Counted from the stretch's first letter, positions 28,197 to 37,965 are shown. The stretch is DNA of 64,000 nucleotides from Gordonia aichiensis NBRC 108223 (GCF_000332975.1 NZ_BANR01000024.1:27606-91605), one strand, 5' to 3'. Made by a program: numbers and translations. Notes: generated from the letters alone by a model not told the origin.

Positions 28197-30617
28197 TCAG
28201 TCCCGGGAGCCGCTGGGCTCCGACCACTTCCAGTCGCGCACCTCGGGCAGGTCCTCGAAGTGTTCGCGGACGTAGTCGTGGTGCCGGGCGAGCTGGGTGT
28301 TGCAGAACTCCACCAGCTCTTCGGCCTTCTCCGGTGCGCGACGGGCACGACGCAGCGCCTCGATCACCAGGTGGTAGCGGCTCATCTTGTTGAGCACCAC
28401 CATGTCGAACGGTGTGGTGGTGGTGCCCTGCTCGGAGAAGCCCCGCACGTGGAAGCGCCCCGGATGGGTCCGACCGTGCACCAGCTGGTGGATCGCGCGC
28501 GGGTAGCCGTGGAATCCGAAGACCACGTCGACGTCGCGGGTGAACAAGTCGGTGAACTTGTCCTCCGGCAGTCCGTGCGGGTGGTCGTTCTGCGGCAGCA
28601 GCACCATCAGATCCATCACATTCACCACGCGTACCCGCAGGTAGGGGACCCATTCGCGCAGCAGTTGGGCCGCGGCCAGGATCTCCTGGGTCGGCACGTC
28701 GCCTGCGCAGGCGAGCACGATGTCCGGCAGCTCGCCCGGCGCGTTCTCGGTGCCCGCCCAGTCCCAGATCGACGCACCGGCAGCGGCCTGCTTGTTGGCC
28801 TCCTCCAGCGAGAGGTACTGCAGGTGGGGCTGCTTGTCGACGACGATCAGGTTGACGTGATCACGGCTGCGGAAGCAGTGATCCGAGATCGAGAGCAGGG
28901 TGTTGGAGTCCGGCGGCAGCCACACGCGGACGATCTCGGGAGACAGCGGGAGTACGAGGTCGATGAGCCCCGGGCCCTGGTGCGAGAAGCCGTTGTGGTC
29001 GTTACGCCAGCAGGTCGAGGTCAGCAGGATGTTCAGCGACGCGACCGGTTCGCGCCACGGCAAGGTTGTCGCGTGCTGCAGCCACTTGGTGTGCTGCACG
29101 ACCATCGACGCGCTGACCATGGCGAATGCCTCGTACGTGGCGAACAGTCCGTGTCGGCCGGTCAGCGTGTATCCCTCCAGCCAGCCCTGGCACAGGTGCT
29201 CGCTGAGTACCTCCATCACTCGGCCCGACGCCGACAGATTGTCGTCGAAGTCCTTGAGCGGCAGCTGCCATGCTCTGTCGGTGACCTCGAAGACCGCCTG
29301 CAGCCGGTTACTGGCCGTCTCGTCGGGGCAGAACAACCGGAAGGTGCCGCCACCGTCGTCGTCGGAGTTCTGCTTGTAGATGTCCCGCATGAACTCGCCG
29401 AGCACACGCGTCGTCTCGAACAGAACGTCACCGGGCTCGGTGATGTCAAGTGCGTACTGCTCGATCGGCGGCAGTCGCAGCGGGGAAAGCAGTCGACCGC
29501 CGTTCGCGTATGGGCTCGATCCCATGCGCAGATCGCCGGCCGGCGCCAGCGATGCGATCGATTCGACGATGTCGCCGTCCTCGTCGAATATCTCCTCGGG
29601 CTTGTACGACTTGAGCCACTTCTCGAGGATCTCGAGGTGCTCTGGATTCTCCCGTACCCCCGACAACGGCACCTGGTGAGCCCAGTGTGTGCCCTCGATC
29701 TTCTTGCCGTCGACCTCCTTCGGGCCCGTCCAGCCCTTCGGCGTACGCATCACGATGGCGGGCCAGTGGGTGTCGGGCAGTGGTGAATCAGCACCGGAAC
29801 CCCGTGCCTCCGACTGGATTTCGACGATGCGGCGTCGAGCCTCGACGATGGCGGCGCGCAGATCGGTGAAGACCTGTGCCGGGTCGTCGCCCTCGACGAA
29901 CGTCGGCATCCACCCCTGCCCGCGCAGGTAGTCGGTGACCTCGGCGTCGGTGCTGCGTCCGAGAACCGTCGGACCGGCGATCTTGGCCTCGTTGAGATGC
30001 AGGATCGGCAGCACGGCGCCATCGCGTGCGGCGTTGAGGAACGCAGGGATCTTCCACGACCCCGATAACGGGCCGGTCTCGGCCTCGCCGTCACCGATGA
30101 CGCAGGCGACCGTGAGGTCGGGATGGTCATAGGCGGCGCCAGCGGCGTGGACCAGCGCGTAGCCGAGTTCGCCGCCCTCGTGGATGCTGCCCGGCGTCTG
30201 CACACTCACATGGCTGGGGATACCACCGGGAGTGGAGAACTGCCTGCACAGTGCGCGAACTCCCTCGGCATCACGGGAGATGCGCGGGTAGATCTCGGTG
30301 TAGGTTCCCTCGAGATAGGTGTTCGCGACGAGCGCGGGGCCGCCGTGTCCCGGACCGGTGATATAGAGCCACGGGGTCTCGGACTCCTTGATGATGCGAT
30401 TGAGCACCGTGTAGATCGCCGAGAGTCCCGGGCTGGTTCCCCAGTGCCCGAGGAGGCGTGGCTTGATGTGATCGCGTGTGAGCGGCTCACGGAGCAGGAC
30501 ATTCTCCTGCAGATAGATCTGGGCAACGGTGAGATAGTTCGCTGCTGCCCACCATCGCAGGTCGGCGTCGAGATCCGCCTGCTGGTATGCGCGCTGCTGG
30601 GTGGAGACCTCGGTCAT
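28197..30617 (-). CDS. xfp: xylulose-5-phosphate/fructose-6-phosphate phosphoketolase
   Basis: An 806-residue thiamine-diphosphate enzyme that splits xylulose 5-phosphate (and usually fructose 6-phosphate) with phosphate to give acetyl phosphate. The length is normal for the family. Recognisable segments are YITGPGHGGPALVANTYLEG near residue 85, the ThDP-binding VACVIGDGEAETGPLSGSWK near residue 170, TSTCWRNDHNGFSHQGPG and the C-terminal GFHGYPRAIHQLVHGR. No acetate kinase or phosphotransacetylase gene is adjacent. Transcribed alone, between a two-component regulator gene and the repeat-containing spacer. Confidence 0.96.
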   Translation of the reverse strand: MTEVSTQQRAYQQADLDADLRWWAAANYLTVAQIYLQENVLLREPLTRDHIKPRLLGHWGTSPGLSAIYTVLNRIIKESETPWLYITGPGHGGPALVANTYLEGTYTEIYPRISRDAEGVRALCRQFSTPGGIPSHVSVQTPGSIHEGGELGYALVHAAGAAYDHPDLTVACVIGDGEAETGPLSGSWKIPAFLNAARDGAVLPILHLNEAKIAGPTVLGRSTDAEVTDYLRGQGWMPTFVEGDDPAQVFTDLRAAIVEARRRIVEIQSEARGSGADSPLPDTHWPAIVMRTPKGWTGPKEVDGKKIEGTHWAHQVPLSGVRENPEHLEILEKWLKSYKPEEIFDEDGDIVESIASLAPAGDLRMGSSPYANGGRLLSPLRLPPIEQYALDITEPGDVLFETTRVLGEFMRDIYKQNSDDDGGGTFRLFCPDETASNRLQAVFEVTDRAWQLPLKDFDDNLSASGRVMEVLSEHLCQGWLEGYTLTGRHGLFATYEAFAMVSASMVVQHTKWLQHATTLPWREPVASLNILLTSTCWRNDHNGFSHQGPGLIDLVLPLSPEIVRVWLPPDSNTLLSISDHCFRSRDHVNLIVVDKQPHLQYLSLEEANKQAAAGASIWDWAGTENAPGELPDIVLACAGDVPTQEILAAAQLLREWVPYLRVRVVNVMDLMVLLPQNDHPHGLPEDKFTDLFTRDVDVVFGFHGYPRAIHQLVHGRTHPGRFHVRGFSEQGTTTTPFDMVVLNKMSRYHLVIEALRRARRAPEKAEELVEFCNTQLARHHDYVREHFEDLPEVRDWKWSEPSGSRD

Positions 30618-30777
30618 GCGGGTTCCCTTCGAACTCGTCGACTCCTGATGGTGCTCTTGCCACTCCCCCTTCCCTCCGTTCTACGCGGACGTCGCGCGTC
30701 GCGACGGGTCTTCACCGTTTATTCGCTCAGAGTGTTACCCGAAAGTGGTGTGGGCGTCGTGCGTGCGTTCGGCAAAC

Positions 30778-31440
30778 TCACTCGGGTAACCGGTAGACCT
30801 GCCGCGGACGGCCCGTGGTGCCGTAGTGCAGCGACATCGAGAGCCTTCCGCTGTCGACGAGTGCGGCCAGGTGACGTCGGGCCGTCGCGGGTGAGACTCC
30901 GACCCGTGTCGAGACGTCGTCGGCGAACATCGTCGTTCCCGCGGTGAACTGGCCGAGAATCTTCTGCTCCGTGTGCGAGCCGCCGTCCCCGCCGCGCCCC
31001 GAAGGACGCCCACCGCCGCGCATGGCGGCGAGTGCGGCGTCCACGGCGAGCTGGTCGACGTGCTCGGCGGCGAGCGTACGGCGGTAGTGCGCGTAGCCGG
31101 CGAGGCGTCGTGCGAGTTCGGTGTCGTCGAAGGGTTTGATGAGATAGGTGAGCGCACCGGCGCGTAGCGCGCGCCGCACGGCGTCGGCGTCCGTCTCTGC
31201 CCCGGCGATGAAACAGTCGATTTCCAACTCGCCGAGGAGATCGATCCCCGAGCCGTCGGGCAGGTGCACGTCGAGGAGGACCAGATCGGTCTCGGGGTAT
31301 CGCTCGAGTGCTTCACGGGCCTGCGCCACCGAGCCAGCCGTCGCGGTGACGCGAAATCCCTTCAGCGCGGTGACGATCGCGGCGTGAAGTCCGGCGACGC
31401 GAAAGTCGTCGTCGACGATCAGGACACCGAGTTCGCTCAT
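30778..31440 (-). CDS. CitB/DcuR-type response regulator
   Basis: A 220-residue response regulator of the citrate/malate type. The receiver domain (1-125) has acidic DDD at residues 10-12, the phosphoacceptor Asp in LVLLDVHLPDGSG near residue 56 and the Lys in YLIKPFDD. The C-terminal helix-turn-helix (FADDVSTRVGVSPATARRHLAALVDSG) is followed by a short wing. Its ATG overlaps the kinase stop by four bases. Expected to activate the transporter gene encoded upstream in the same direction. Confidence 0.9.
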   Translation of the reverse strand: MSELGVLIVDDDFRVAGLHAAIVTALKGFRVTATAGSVAQAREALERYPETDLVLLDVHLPDGSGIDLLGELEIDCFIAGAETDADAVRRALRAGALTYLIKPFDDTELARRLAGYAHYRRTLAAEHVDQLAVDAALAAMRGGGRPSGRGGDGGSHTEQKILGQFTAGTTMFADDVSTRVGVSPATARRHLAALVDSGRLSMSLHYGTTGRPRQVYRLPE

Positions 31441-33098
31441 CGGCTCGCCACGGATCCCTCGAACACGCCCGGCAGTCGAGCGACGATCACCGCACCACCC
31501 CACAGGTTCTCGGTCCGCGCACGACGATCACCGCCCGGATCGACAACGACGATGTCGCCGCCCAGCCGCCGGGCCAGTTGTCGGGATAGCGCCAGTCCCA
31601 TCCCGCGCCCACCCGGTACCGACGAGGTGTCGTTGGTGGTGACGCCGTCGGCAAAGATCATCGAAGGGTCGTCGAATCGGATGCCCGGCCCCGAATCCGC
31701 CACCGTCACCAACAATTCGTCCCCCTCGGTGATCAGATCGACCTCGACGCGTGGCCGGGTGCCTGCCTCACCACCCTGGCGTCGGCTTTCCGACGACGCC
31801 GCGTCGATCGCGTTGTCGACGAGATTACCGACCACCGTCGTGACGGTGATCGGATCGGTCAGCGATCCCCGCACCCAGGTCTGATCACCGAGGCCGAGCA
31901 TGACGCCGCGCTCCCTGGCGTGCGAGGCCTTGGCGTCCAGGAATGCCGCGAGATGGGGTTCCTGAACGTTCTCGACTCCATCGAGCCCCACATGGCCTGC
32001 GCCGCCGGTCAATTCGGCGAGATAGCTACGCGCTTCGTCGACGTGTCCGCGACTGAGCAGGCCGGCGAGCACGTGGAACCGATTGGCGGTCTCGTGACGC
32101 TGCGCACGCAGCGCCGTGCTCATCGCTGCGATCGAATCGATCTCCCGCGTCAACTCCTCGACGTCGGTGCGGTCGATGATCGATGCGACGATGCCGAGGT
32201 CCCGCCCGTCGATGTCGACGCGGTGAGAGGACACGAGCACGATGCGGTCGCCGACGGTCGCGGCCACCGGGTCGTGTGTCGGTGTCTGCAGCACCACGCG
32301 GATACGATCACTGAGACCGAGCGCGTCGAGGTGGGTGCCGACGTCGTCGGTGATCTCGAGTAGCTGCCGCGCCTTGTCGTTGATCACGCGCACGACACCC
32401 GCACTGTCGACCGCCAGCACTCCGTCGGCCATCGCATGTAGTACCGCACCCTGGTCTCGGACGAGCTCCGCGAGTTCGTCGGGTTCGAGCCCGAGAGTCA
32501 GTCGTTGCCACCGCCGTGCCAGGAGGATCGATCCGACCGCACCGACCGCCAGTGCGATCAGCGCGATCACCACGGTGGCCCCGATCGAACGACGCGTCGC
32601 CGCTGCGAGGTCCTCGGTCGAGACGCCGACACTCACCACACCGACCACGCGCCCGTCGACGACGGGAACCTTCGCGCGCACCGACTCACCGAGGGTCCCC
32701 CTGTCAGTGGTGATGTCGGGTTGGCCGGAGAGCGCTTTACTCGGATCTGTCGAGACGTGCTTGCCGACCTCGGCTGGGTCGGGGTGGGACAAGCGAATAC
32801 CGTCAGCGTTGGCGACGACGACGAACAGCGCACCCGTACGCTCCCGTACGGCAGCAGCCTGCCGCTGCACGGGACCGTTCACCCGAGCGAGCGCGTCGAG
32901 CCCTGTGCTGTCGCTGGCGGCGACCTCTCTGACCGTGTCGCGATCCACGGCCACAGACTGCGCGATCGCCAGTGCCCGCTGTGCGTATTCGTCACGGCTC
33001 CTGTCGTCGGCGCCTGCGATGACAACGCCGAAGCCGACGCCGAGGCTCACTGCGATCACCGAGAGTTGTAGCAGGAGAACCTGCGTCCGGAGTCGCAT
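31437..33098 (-). CDS. CitA/DcuS-type sensor histidine kinase
   Basis: A 553-residue membrane kinase. One membrane segment at residues 6-28, an extracytoplasmic PDC/Cache sensor (about 30-170, with RLSHPDPAEVGKH and KVPVVDGRVVGVVSVGV), a second membrane segment (about 175-195), a cytoplasmic PAS domain (about 215-320), the phosphoacceptor region RAQRHETANRFHVLAGLL, and an HATPase domain with DNAIDAA, ADSGPGIRF and GRGMGLAL. This layout is that of citrate, malate or fumarate sensors. It is cotranscribed with the regulator (ATGA overlap) and lies 40 bases after the CitMHS transporter, whose substrate it probably senses. Confidence 0.92.
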   Translation of the reverse strand: MRLRTQVLLLQLSVIAVSLGVGFGVVIAGADDRSRDEYAQRALAIAQSVAVDRDTVREVAASDSTGLDALARVNGPVQRQAAAVRERTGALFVVVANADGIRLSHPDPAEVGKHVSTDPSKALSGQPDITTDRGTLGESVRAKVPVVDGRVVGVVSVGVSTEDLAAATRRSIGATVVIALIALAVGAVGSILLARRWQRLTLGLEPDELAELVRDQGAVLHAMADGVLAVDSAGVVRVINDKARQLLEITDDVGTHLDALGLSDRIRVVLQTPTHDPVAATVGDRIVLVSSHRVDIDGRDLGIVASIIDRTDVEELTREIDSIAAMSTALRAQRHETANRFHVLAGLLSRGHVDEARSYLAELTGGAGHVGLDGVENVQEPHLAAFLDAKASHARERGVMLGLGDQTWVRGSLTDPITVTTVVGNLVDNAIDAASSESRRQGGEAGTRPRVEVDLITEGDELLVTVADSGPGIRFDDPSMIFADGVTTNDTSSVPGGRGMGLALSRQLARRLGGDIVVVDPGGDRRARTENLWGGAVIVARLPGVFEGSVASR

Positions 33099-33138
33099 CC
33101 CTAGAGCCTAGGCGTCGGCAACGAGGTCATGGGCGACC

Positions 33139-34683
33139 TCAGAACGGGATCGCTCCGATCGCGACTCCCACACCGAGCATCGTCACCGAGACCAGCGCCG
33201 CGCGCCACAGAACCTTCTTGTGGTGGTCGGCGAGCGAGACCCCCGCGAGCGCGACGAGCAGCAAGATCGCGGGTACCAGCGGGCTCTGCATGTGCACGGT
33301 CTGCCCGGTGATCGACGCGCGCGCCATCTCGGCGGGGTCGATACCGTAGCGCGAGGCGGTTTCGGAAAGGACCGGCAGCACACCGTAATAGAACGCATCG
33401 TTACTCATCAGGAATGTCAGCGGCATCGACAGGATTCCGACGACGATCGCCATGTGCGGGCCCATCGATTCGGGGATTCCATCTGCCATCCAGTGCGCGA
33501 TGGCGTCGACCATCCCGGTCCCGCTGAAGACCCCCGTCAGAACGGCGGCAGCGAGCACCATCGCCACCACGGACACGATGCTCGAACTGTGTCGGGTGAT
33601 GGCCTCCTGCTGATCTTTGAGATGGGGGAAGTTGATCGCCAACGCGAGCGCCGCGAAGATCATGAACAGGACGGGAATCGCGACGACGTCTGCTCCGAGA
33701 ATCGCCAGCAGCGCAACCGTGAGCGCCGCGTTGACCCAGACGAGCCTGGGGCGCAGAGTCTTTCGGTTCGGATCAAGGACGCCGGTGAAGGCGGACTCCC
33801 CCGAGCCGCTGCCTGCGTCGGACGCGGGAACGTCATCGCCAGAACTGGTGGTGGCATCGCTGCGTGTGGCGACGGGAAGGTCCCTTGTGCCGGGCTCGTC
33901 CGACACGGTGGAACGCGAGTACGTCGACGTCGGGTCGTCGGCTCCGAGACCGGTCGAGCCCGAGGTGCGCTCCTTCCTGTTGCCGACCACGGGACCCCTA
34001 CCCGAACCGCCGGCGCCTGCCGACACCGGCTCCTCGCGGGGCCTGAGGATCGATCCGTTGATCTCGAGGCGTCCGATCCGGCGCCGCTCGAGCACCCCGA
34101 GGTGATAGGCGAAGCCGAGCACGACGAGCAGTGCGGCACCGAGTGCAGGCAGCATCGGCAAGAAGATGTCGTTGGTGTCGATCTTCAGAGCGCTTGCGGC
34201 CCTGGCCGTCGGCCCGCCCCACGGAAGGATGTTCATCGTGCCGTTTGCGAGGCCCGCGACCACGGTGAGCACAACCGGACTCACACCGAGTTTCAGGTAG
34301 AGCGGCAACAGCGCGGCGGTGGTGATGATGAATGTCGTCGAACCGTCGCCGTCGAGTGAGACGATCATCGCGAGGACCGCCGTACCGACGACCAGTCGGG
34401 CAGGATCATGCCCCACCATGCGGACCACGAACCGCACGATCGGATCGAAGAGCCCGACGTCGATCATGATGCCGAAGAAGATGATCGCGAAGAACAGCAT
34501 CGCCGCGGTGGGCGCGAGTTCTTTGATCCCGTCGGTGATCATGTCGCTGATCCCGAGTCCGGCCCCCGCGAACAAACCGAACGCGACCGGAACGAGAATC
34601 AGTGCCACCACCGGTGTCGCGCGTTTGGTGATGATGAGGAACATGAACGTGGCGACCATCGCCAACCCGAGTGCTACCAACAT
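33139..34683 (-). CDS. CitMHS family citrate (metal-citrate) transporter
   Basis: A 514-residue transporter of the CitMHS family (proton symport of citrate in complex with magnesium or calcium). About 11-12 hydrophobic segments; family features include IVSLDGDGSTTFIITTAALLPLY and NILPWGGPTARAASAL. A hydrophilic stretch of about 100 residues (roughly 210-320; Ser/Gly/Asp-rich) forms an unusually long cytoplasmic loop between the two halves. First gene of the transporter-kinase-regulator unit. The 144 bases between its start and the dinB stop presumably contain its promoter. Confidence 0.9.
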   Translation of the reverse strand: MLVALGLAMVATFMFLIITKRATPVVALILVPVAFGLFAGAGLGISDMITDGIKELAPTAAMLFFAIIFFGIMIDVGLFDPIVRFVVRMVGHDPARLVVGTAVLAMIVSLDGDGSTTFIITTAALLPLYLKLGVSPVVLTVVAGLANGTMNILPWGGPTARAASALKIDTNDIFLPMLPALGAALLVVLGFAYHLGVLERRRIGRLEINGSILRPREEPVSAGAGGSGRGPVVGNRKERTSGSTGLGADDPTSTYSRSTVSDEPGTRDLPVATRSDATTSSGDDVPASDAGSGSGESAFTGVLDPNRKTLRPRLVWVNAALTVALLAILGADVVAIPVLFMIFAALALAINFPHLKDQQEAITRHSSSIVSVVAMVLAAAVLTGVFSGTGMVDAIAHWMADGIPESMGPHMAIVVGILSMPLTFLMSNDAFYYGVLPVLSETASRYGIDPAEMARASITGQTVHMQSPLVPAILLLVALAGVSLADHHKKVLWRAALVSVTMLGVGVAIGAIPF

Positions 34684-34827
34684 TGCCGTGCTCTTTCTCG
34701 TGTCCTACACGAGCGGTGTGTCGCCCGTTACGAACCGAGTCTTGGCGTATCTCAGATCACAGTGAAGCTTGCGCGCGTAAGACTCGTTTTGCGCATTTCG
34801 CACGCACCGTGACTGCCGGTTACCGAC

Positions 34828-36090
34828 TCAATCCGGGAGCATCGGGGCGTCGTCGCCGTGATGGCGTCCGAGGAGCACGCCGCGGGTGACGGCATCGCGG
34901 CCGAACCGCGTCCGCAGGTCGTCCATCGCGGTGTCGAGGTGGGCACCACGGCTGCTCAGCGGACTCGACACGTCGACCGCGCGCACAGAACGATCGGCAG
35001 GGTCGGGCCGATCGAACGGTAGGGCCAGTTGTATCGAGTCCTGATCGTCGAGGCCGGACAGTGACACCCCGATCAGCGTGCAGCCGCGGTCACGGACAAG
35101 GGGCAGTGCGTCGTCGAGCAGGCCGCGCGCAGACGACATGATCACGTCGGTGCGATTTGTCGGGTCGGCCAGTGTGCGTGATCGGGTAGCACGCGAGAAG
35201 TCGTCGAAGCGGAGACGCAAAACGACTGTCCGACAGACACGTTCGGCATTCCTGAGCCGACGTCCGAGGCGTTCGACGATGGCCACGACCGTCGACTCGA
35301 GGTCGGCATCGCTCTTCGGCCGACGCCCGAGCGCCCGCTGGGATCCGATCGAGGAACGTCGACGACCCGTCTCGACTCGGCGCGGATCTGTCGCCATCGA
35401 CAGCGCGAACAGATGACGGGCCGACCCCGGTCCGACGATGTGCGTGAGCGATCGCTCGCCGAGCCGGGCGATGCCTCCGACAGTGGTCACTCCCGCATCG
35501 TGCAACCTGGCCTCCGTGACCGGGCCGACTCCCCACAGCCGCCGCACCGGCAGCGGATGGAGAAAAGCAAGCTCTGTTCCCGGTGACACCTCGAGCAGAC
35601 CGTCGGGCTTGCCGACGGCACTGGCGACCTTCGCCAGGAACTTGGTGCGCGCGAGACCCACGGTGATCGGCAGTCCCACCTCGTCGCGGACACGGATGCG
35701 CAGCCGCTCGGCGATCTCGACAGGCGTTCCCGATACCCGACGCAGGCCCGAGACGTCGAGAAACGCCTCGTCGACCGAGATTCCCTCGACGATGGGGGTG
35801 GTGTCGTGGAAGATCTCGAAGACGGCTCGGCTCGCCTCGACATAGGCGTCGAAGCGGGGCGGCACGACGATCGCGCGCGGACAGAGCGCACATGCCTCGT
35901 GACCGGGCATCGGCGACCGCACCCCGAATGCCTTCGCCTCGTAGCTCGCCGCGAGAACGACCCCGCTGCCGACCAGCACCGGACGACCGCGCAGCGCAGG
36001 GTTGTCGCGTTGCTCAACCGACGCGTAGAACGAATCGAGATCGGCATGCAGGATCGACGCCTCCGTACGCTCGCGCCGCTCGATTCCCAT
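34828..36090 (-). CDS. dinB: DNA polymerase IV (Y-family, DinB)
   Basis: A 420-residue translesion polymerase. The catalytic motifs ILHADLDSFYASVEQR and GISVDEAFLDVSGL (carboxylates for metal ions), KAFGVRSPMP, TVGLARTKFLAKVASAVGKPDG and a helix-hairpin-helix region (LWGVGPVTEARLHDAGVTTVGG) are intact; the little-finger domain follows and the C-terminus lacks an obvious beta-clamp peptide. ATG 36090 fits the family start and lies directly against a LexA-type palindrome, so damage-inducible expression is likely. The upstream extension of the open frame (to 36213) has no similarity. Confidence 0.94.
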   Translation of the reverse strand: MGIERRERTEASILHADLDSFYASVEQRDNPALRGRPVLVGSGVVLAASYEAKAFGVRSPMPGHEACALCPRAIVVPPRFDAYVEASRAVFEIFHDTTPIVEGISVDEAFLDVSGLRRVSGTPVEIAERLRIRVRDEVGLPITVGLARTKFLAKVASAVGKPDGLLEVSPGTELAFLHPLPVRRLWGVGPVTEARLHDAGVTTVGGIARLGERSLTHIVGPGSARHLFALSMATDPRRVETGRRRSSIGSQRALGRRPKSDADLESTVVAIVERLGRRLRNAERVCRTVVLRLRFDDFSRATRSRTLADPTNRTDVIMSSARGLLDDALPLVRDRGCTLIGVSLSGLDDQDSIQLALPFDRPDPADRSVRAVDVSSPLSSRGAHLDTAMDDLRTRFGRDAVTRGVLLGRHHGDDAPMLPD

Positions 36091-36105
36091 AGAACGTATG
36101 TTCGC
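36090..36105. promoter_or_regulatory. LexA (SOS) box in front of dinB
   Basis: TAGAACGTATGTTCGC contains a perfect GAAC-N4-GTTC core and matches the mycobacterial/actinobacterial SOS consensus TCGAAC-N4-GTTCGA at 14 of 16 positions. It abuts the dinB start codon; the divergent aldo/keto reductase gene starts 200 bases away. Confidence 0.8.
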
Positions 36106-36306
36106 ACATGGGTGTGACGCGTGGAGCGTCGTCGCGCGGGTTCGGCGAGCGGGTCTGGCGTGCCCTGCTGAGGCCGACCCGGCGCGAGAATCACGAGTTT
36201 CTGACAGATACACCGGAAGTTTCGCTCGCAGATGTCAGTTGCGCGTGTGTCTGTCAGATCAGACGCTGCTGGGGCACCGGGGTCCGGACAACTACCCTCG
36301 CACGTG

Positions 36307-37287
36307 ATGAACACTGCCGATAACACCCCAAGAACAGGCGCCACCGTCGGACTCGGACTGGCCGCCGTCGGCCGACCCGCCTACATCACCTCGACACGGG
36401 AGGACGATCTCGGGGACGAGCGAAGCATCGAGGACATGCGTCTGCGGACATTCGACGTGCTCGACGCCGCATACGGCGATGGTGTGCGCTATGTCGACTG
36501 CGCACGCTCGTACGGATTGAGCGAGCAGTTCCTCTCCGACTGGCTCCGCGAGCACCCGGAGGTCGACGACGTGACGGTCGCGTCGAAGTGGGGTTACCGG
36601 TACGTCGGAGAGTGGCAACTCGACGCCGAGGTGCACGAGGTCAAGGACCACAGCCTCGGCGAGTTCGTCGACCAGTGGACCGCAAGCCGGTCGATCATCG
36701 GCGATCCGCTGGCGATCTACCAGATCCACTCGCTGACCCCCGACAGCCCGGCACTGGTGAACGACGCGCTGCACCGGGCACTCGGTCGGCTACGGTCCGA
36801 CGGGTTTACGGTCGGTTTCTCGACGTCGGGTCCGGCTCAGGCCGACGTTGTGCGGCAGGCACTGTCGATCGAGGTCGACGGTCTGCCGTTGTTCGGAGTG
36901 GTGCAGTCCACCTGGAACCCGCTCGAGACCTCGGTCGGGCCGGCTCTCGCCGAAGCTGCCGAGGCCGGCGTGTCGGTGGTGGTCAAGGAGGGTATGGCCA
37001 ACGGCAGGTTGGCGCCGGGCGTCGAGGATCAGAGCGAGGCTCGACGCGTCGTCGACCGCGTGGCAGAGGAACTCGGCGTGTCCTCGGATCAGGTCGCGCT
37101 TGCGGCGGCGCTCGCACAGCCGTGGGCCGCACACGTGCTGTCCGGCGCGGCGACCGTCGAACAGGTCCACAGCAACGTCGCCGCGGGTGAGCTCAGCCTG
37201 ACGCCGGAGACGGTGTCGGAGTTGCTCGCGCACCCCGAACCGCCCGCCGAGTACTGGGCGAAGCGCTCGCAGCGGAGTTGGAGCTGA
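36307..37287 (+). CDS. aldo/keto reductase family oxidoreductase
   Basis: A 326-residue TIM-barrel NADPH-dependent reductase of the AKR superfamily. Visible: LGLAAVGRPAYI at the first strand, DAAYGDGVRYVDCARSYGLSEQFLSDWL (the Asp/Tyr region; catalytic Tyr in ARSYGLSE), VASKWGY (catalytic Lys), and IYQIHSL (catalytic His). The C-terminal cofactor-binding part ends with VSSDQVALAAALAQPWAAHVLSGAATVEQ. Substrate not predictable. ATG 36307 is used; an in-frame GTG lies one codon before. Confidence 0.88.
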   Translation: MNTADNTPRTGATVGLGLAAVGRPAYITSTREDDLGDERSIEDMRLRTFDVLDAAYGDGVRYVDCARSYGLSEQFLSDWLREHPEVDDVTVASKWGYRYVGEWQLDAEVHEVKDHSLGEFVDQWTASRSIIGDPLAIYQIHSLTPDSPALVNDALHRALGRLRSDGFTVGFSTSGPAQADVVRQALSIEVDGLPLFGVVQSTWNPLETSVGPALAEAAEAGVSVVVKEGMANGRLAPGVEDQSEARRVVDRVAEELGVSSDQVALAAALAQPWAAHVLSGAATVEQVHSNVAAGELSLTPETVSELLAHPEPPAEYWAKRSQRSWS

Positions 37288-37326
37288 AGGAGTCGACGCT
37301 GCGCACCACCATCTACACAGGCGCCC

Positions 37327-37360
37327 CCGCCGGCCACACCCCCGCTCCTACGGCCGGCGG
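37327..37360. terminator. hairpin between convergent genes
   Basis: CCGCCGGCC (37327-37335) and GGCCGGCGG (37352-37360) form a 9-bp GC stem with a 16-base loop in the gap between the reductase and methyltransferase genes; its right arm covers the methyltransferase's last codons. Confidence 0.5.
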
Positions 37361-37965
37361 CGGGCCCGCAGCACGATGTCGTCGACGTGGTGGCCGCCGC
37401 CCGCAGCGATGCCACGCGGTCGGGTCTCGTGGGTGATGATCTCCCAGCCGTCGCCGAGCAGTTCCGCGAAGTCGGCGGGCTGCACGTAGTCGTCGGGGTC
37501 GAAGCCGTGCGCGCGGACCCCCTCCGGCGCGTGCATCACGACGAGCAGGGTGCCACCCGGACCGACCGCCTCGACGAGTTTCGTTGCCACGCCGCGGTTC
37601 TCGACGTGAATCGGGAAGTAGTGGGCGGTGACCAGTCCGAAGTCACGGCCCGGCACGGCGTCGACGACGAGATCGGCCTGCAGCCAAGTGATCTCGGGTC
37701 CGGGTGAGATCTCGCGGGCGCGGTCGACGGCCACCTGCGAGATGTCGATCGCGGTGACCTGCCAGCCCCGTTCGGCGAGCCAGCGGGCGTCGGCCCCCTC
37801 GCCGCTGCCGACGTCGAGTGCGGTGCCCGGCGCGAGGTCGGCAGCCTCGGCGATCAGTGACGGATTCACGTTCGACGTCCACAGCCGGTCGGCGCTGCTG
37901 TACCTGGCATCCCATTCGGCTGCCGTGTGCGGGTTCTGGTCATGGTGCCCATGTGTCGTACTCAT
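37348..37965 (-). CDS. class I SAM-dependent methyltransferase
   Basis: A 205-residue methyltransferase. SAM-binding motif I is TALDVGSGEGADARWLAERGW near residue 50, followed by VTAIDISQVAVDRA (acidic residue binding the ribose) and TWLQADL. The N-terminal HTAAEWDARYSSADRLWTSNVNPSL resembles bacterial thiopurine/tellurite-type (TehB-like) methyltransferases. The acceptor is unknown. ATG 37965 is selected from a much longer open frame because the domain begins there; the upstream part overlaps the aminotransferase gene. Confidence 0.85.
   Translation of the reverse strand: MSTTHGHHDQNPHTAAEWDARYSSADRLWTSNVNPSLIAEAADLAPGTALDVGSGEGADARWLAERGWQVTAIDISQVAVDRAREISPGPEITWLQADLVVDAVPGRDFGLVTAHYFPIHVENRGVATKLVEAVGPGGTLLVVMHAPEGVRAHGFDPDDYVQPADFAELLGDGWEIITHETRPRGIAAGGGHHVDDIVLRARRRP

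Noticed and set aside
28194..29786. 530-codon plus-strand frame opposite phosphoketolase
   Set aside because: No family features; phosphoketolase is complete on the other strand.
31264..31884. 206-codon plus-strand frame at the kinase/regulator overlap
   Set aside because: Antisense shadow; both minus-strand genes have full domain sets and an ATGA junction.
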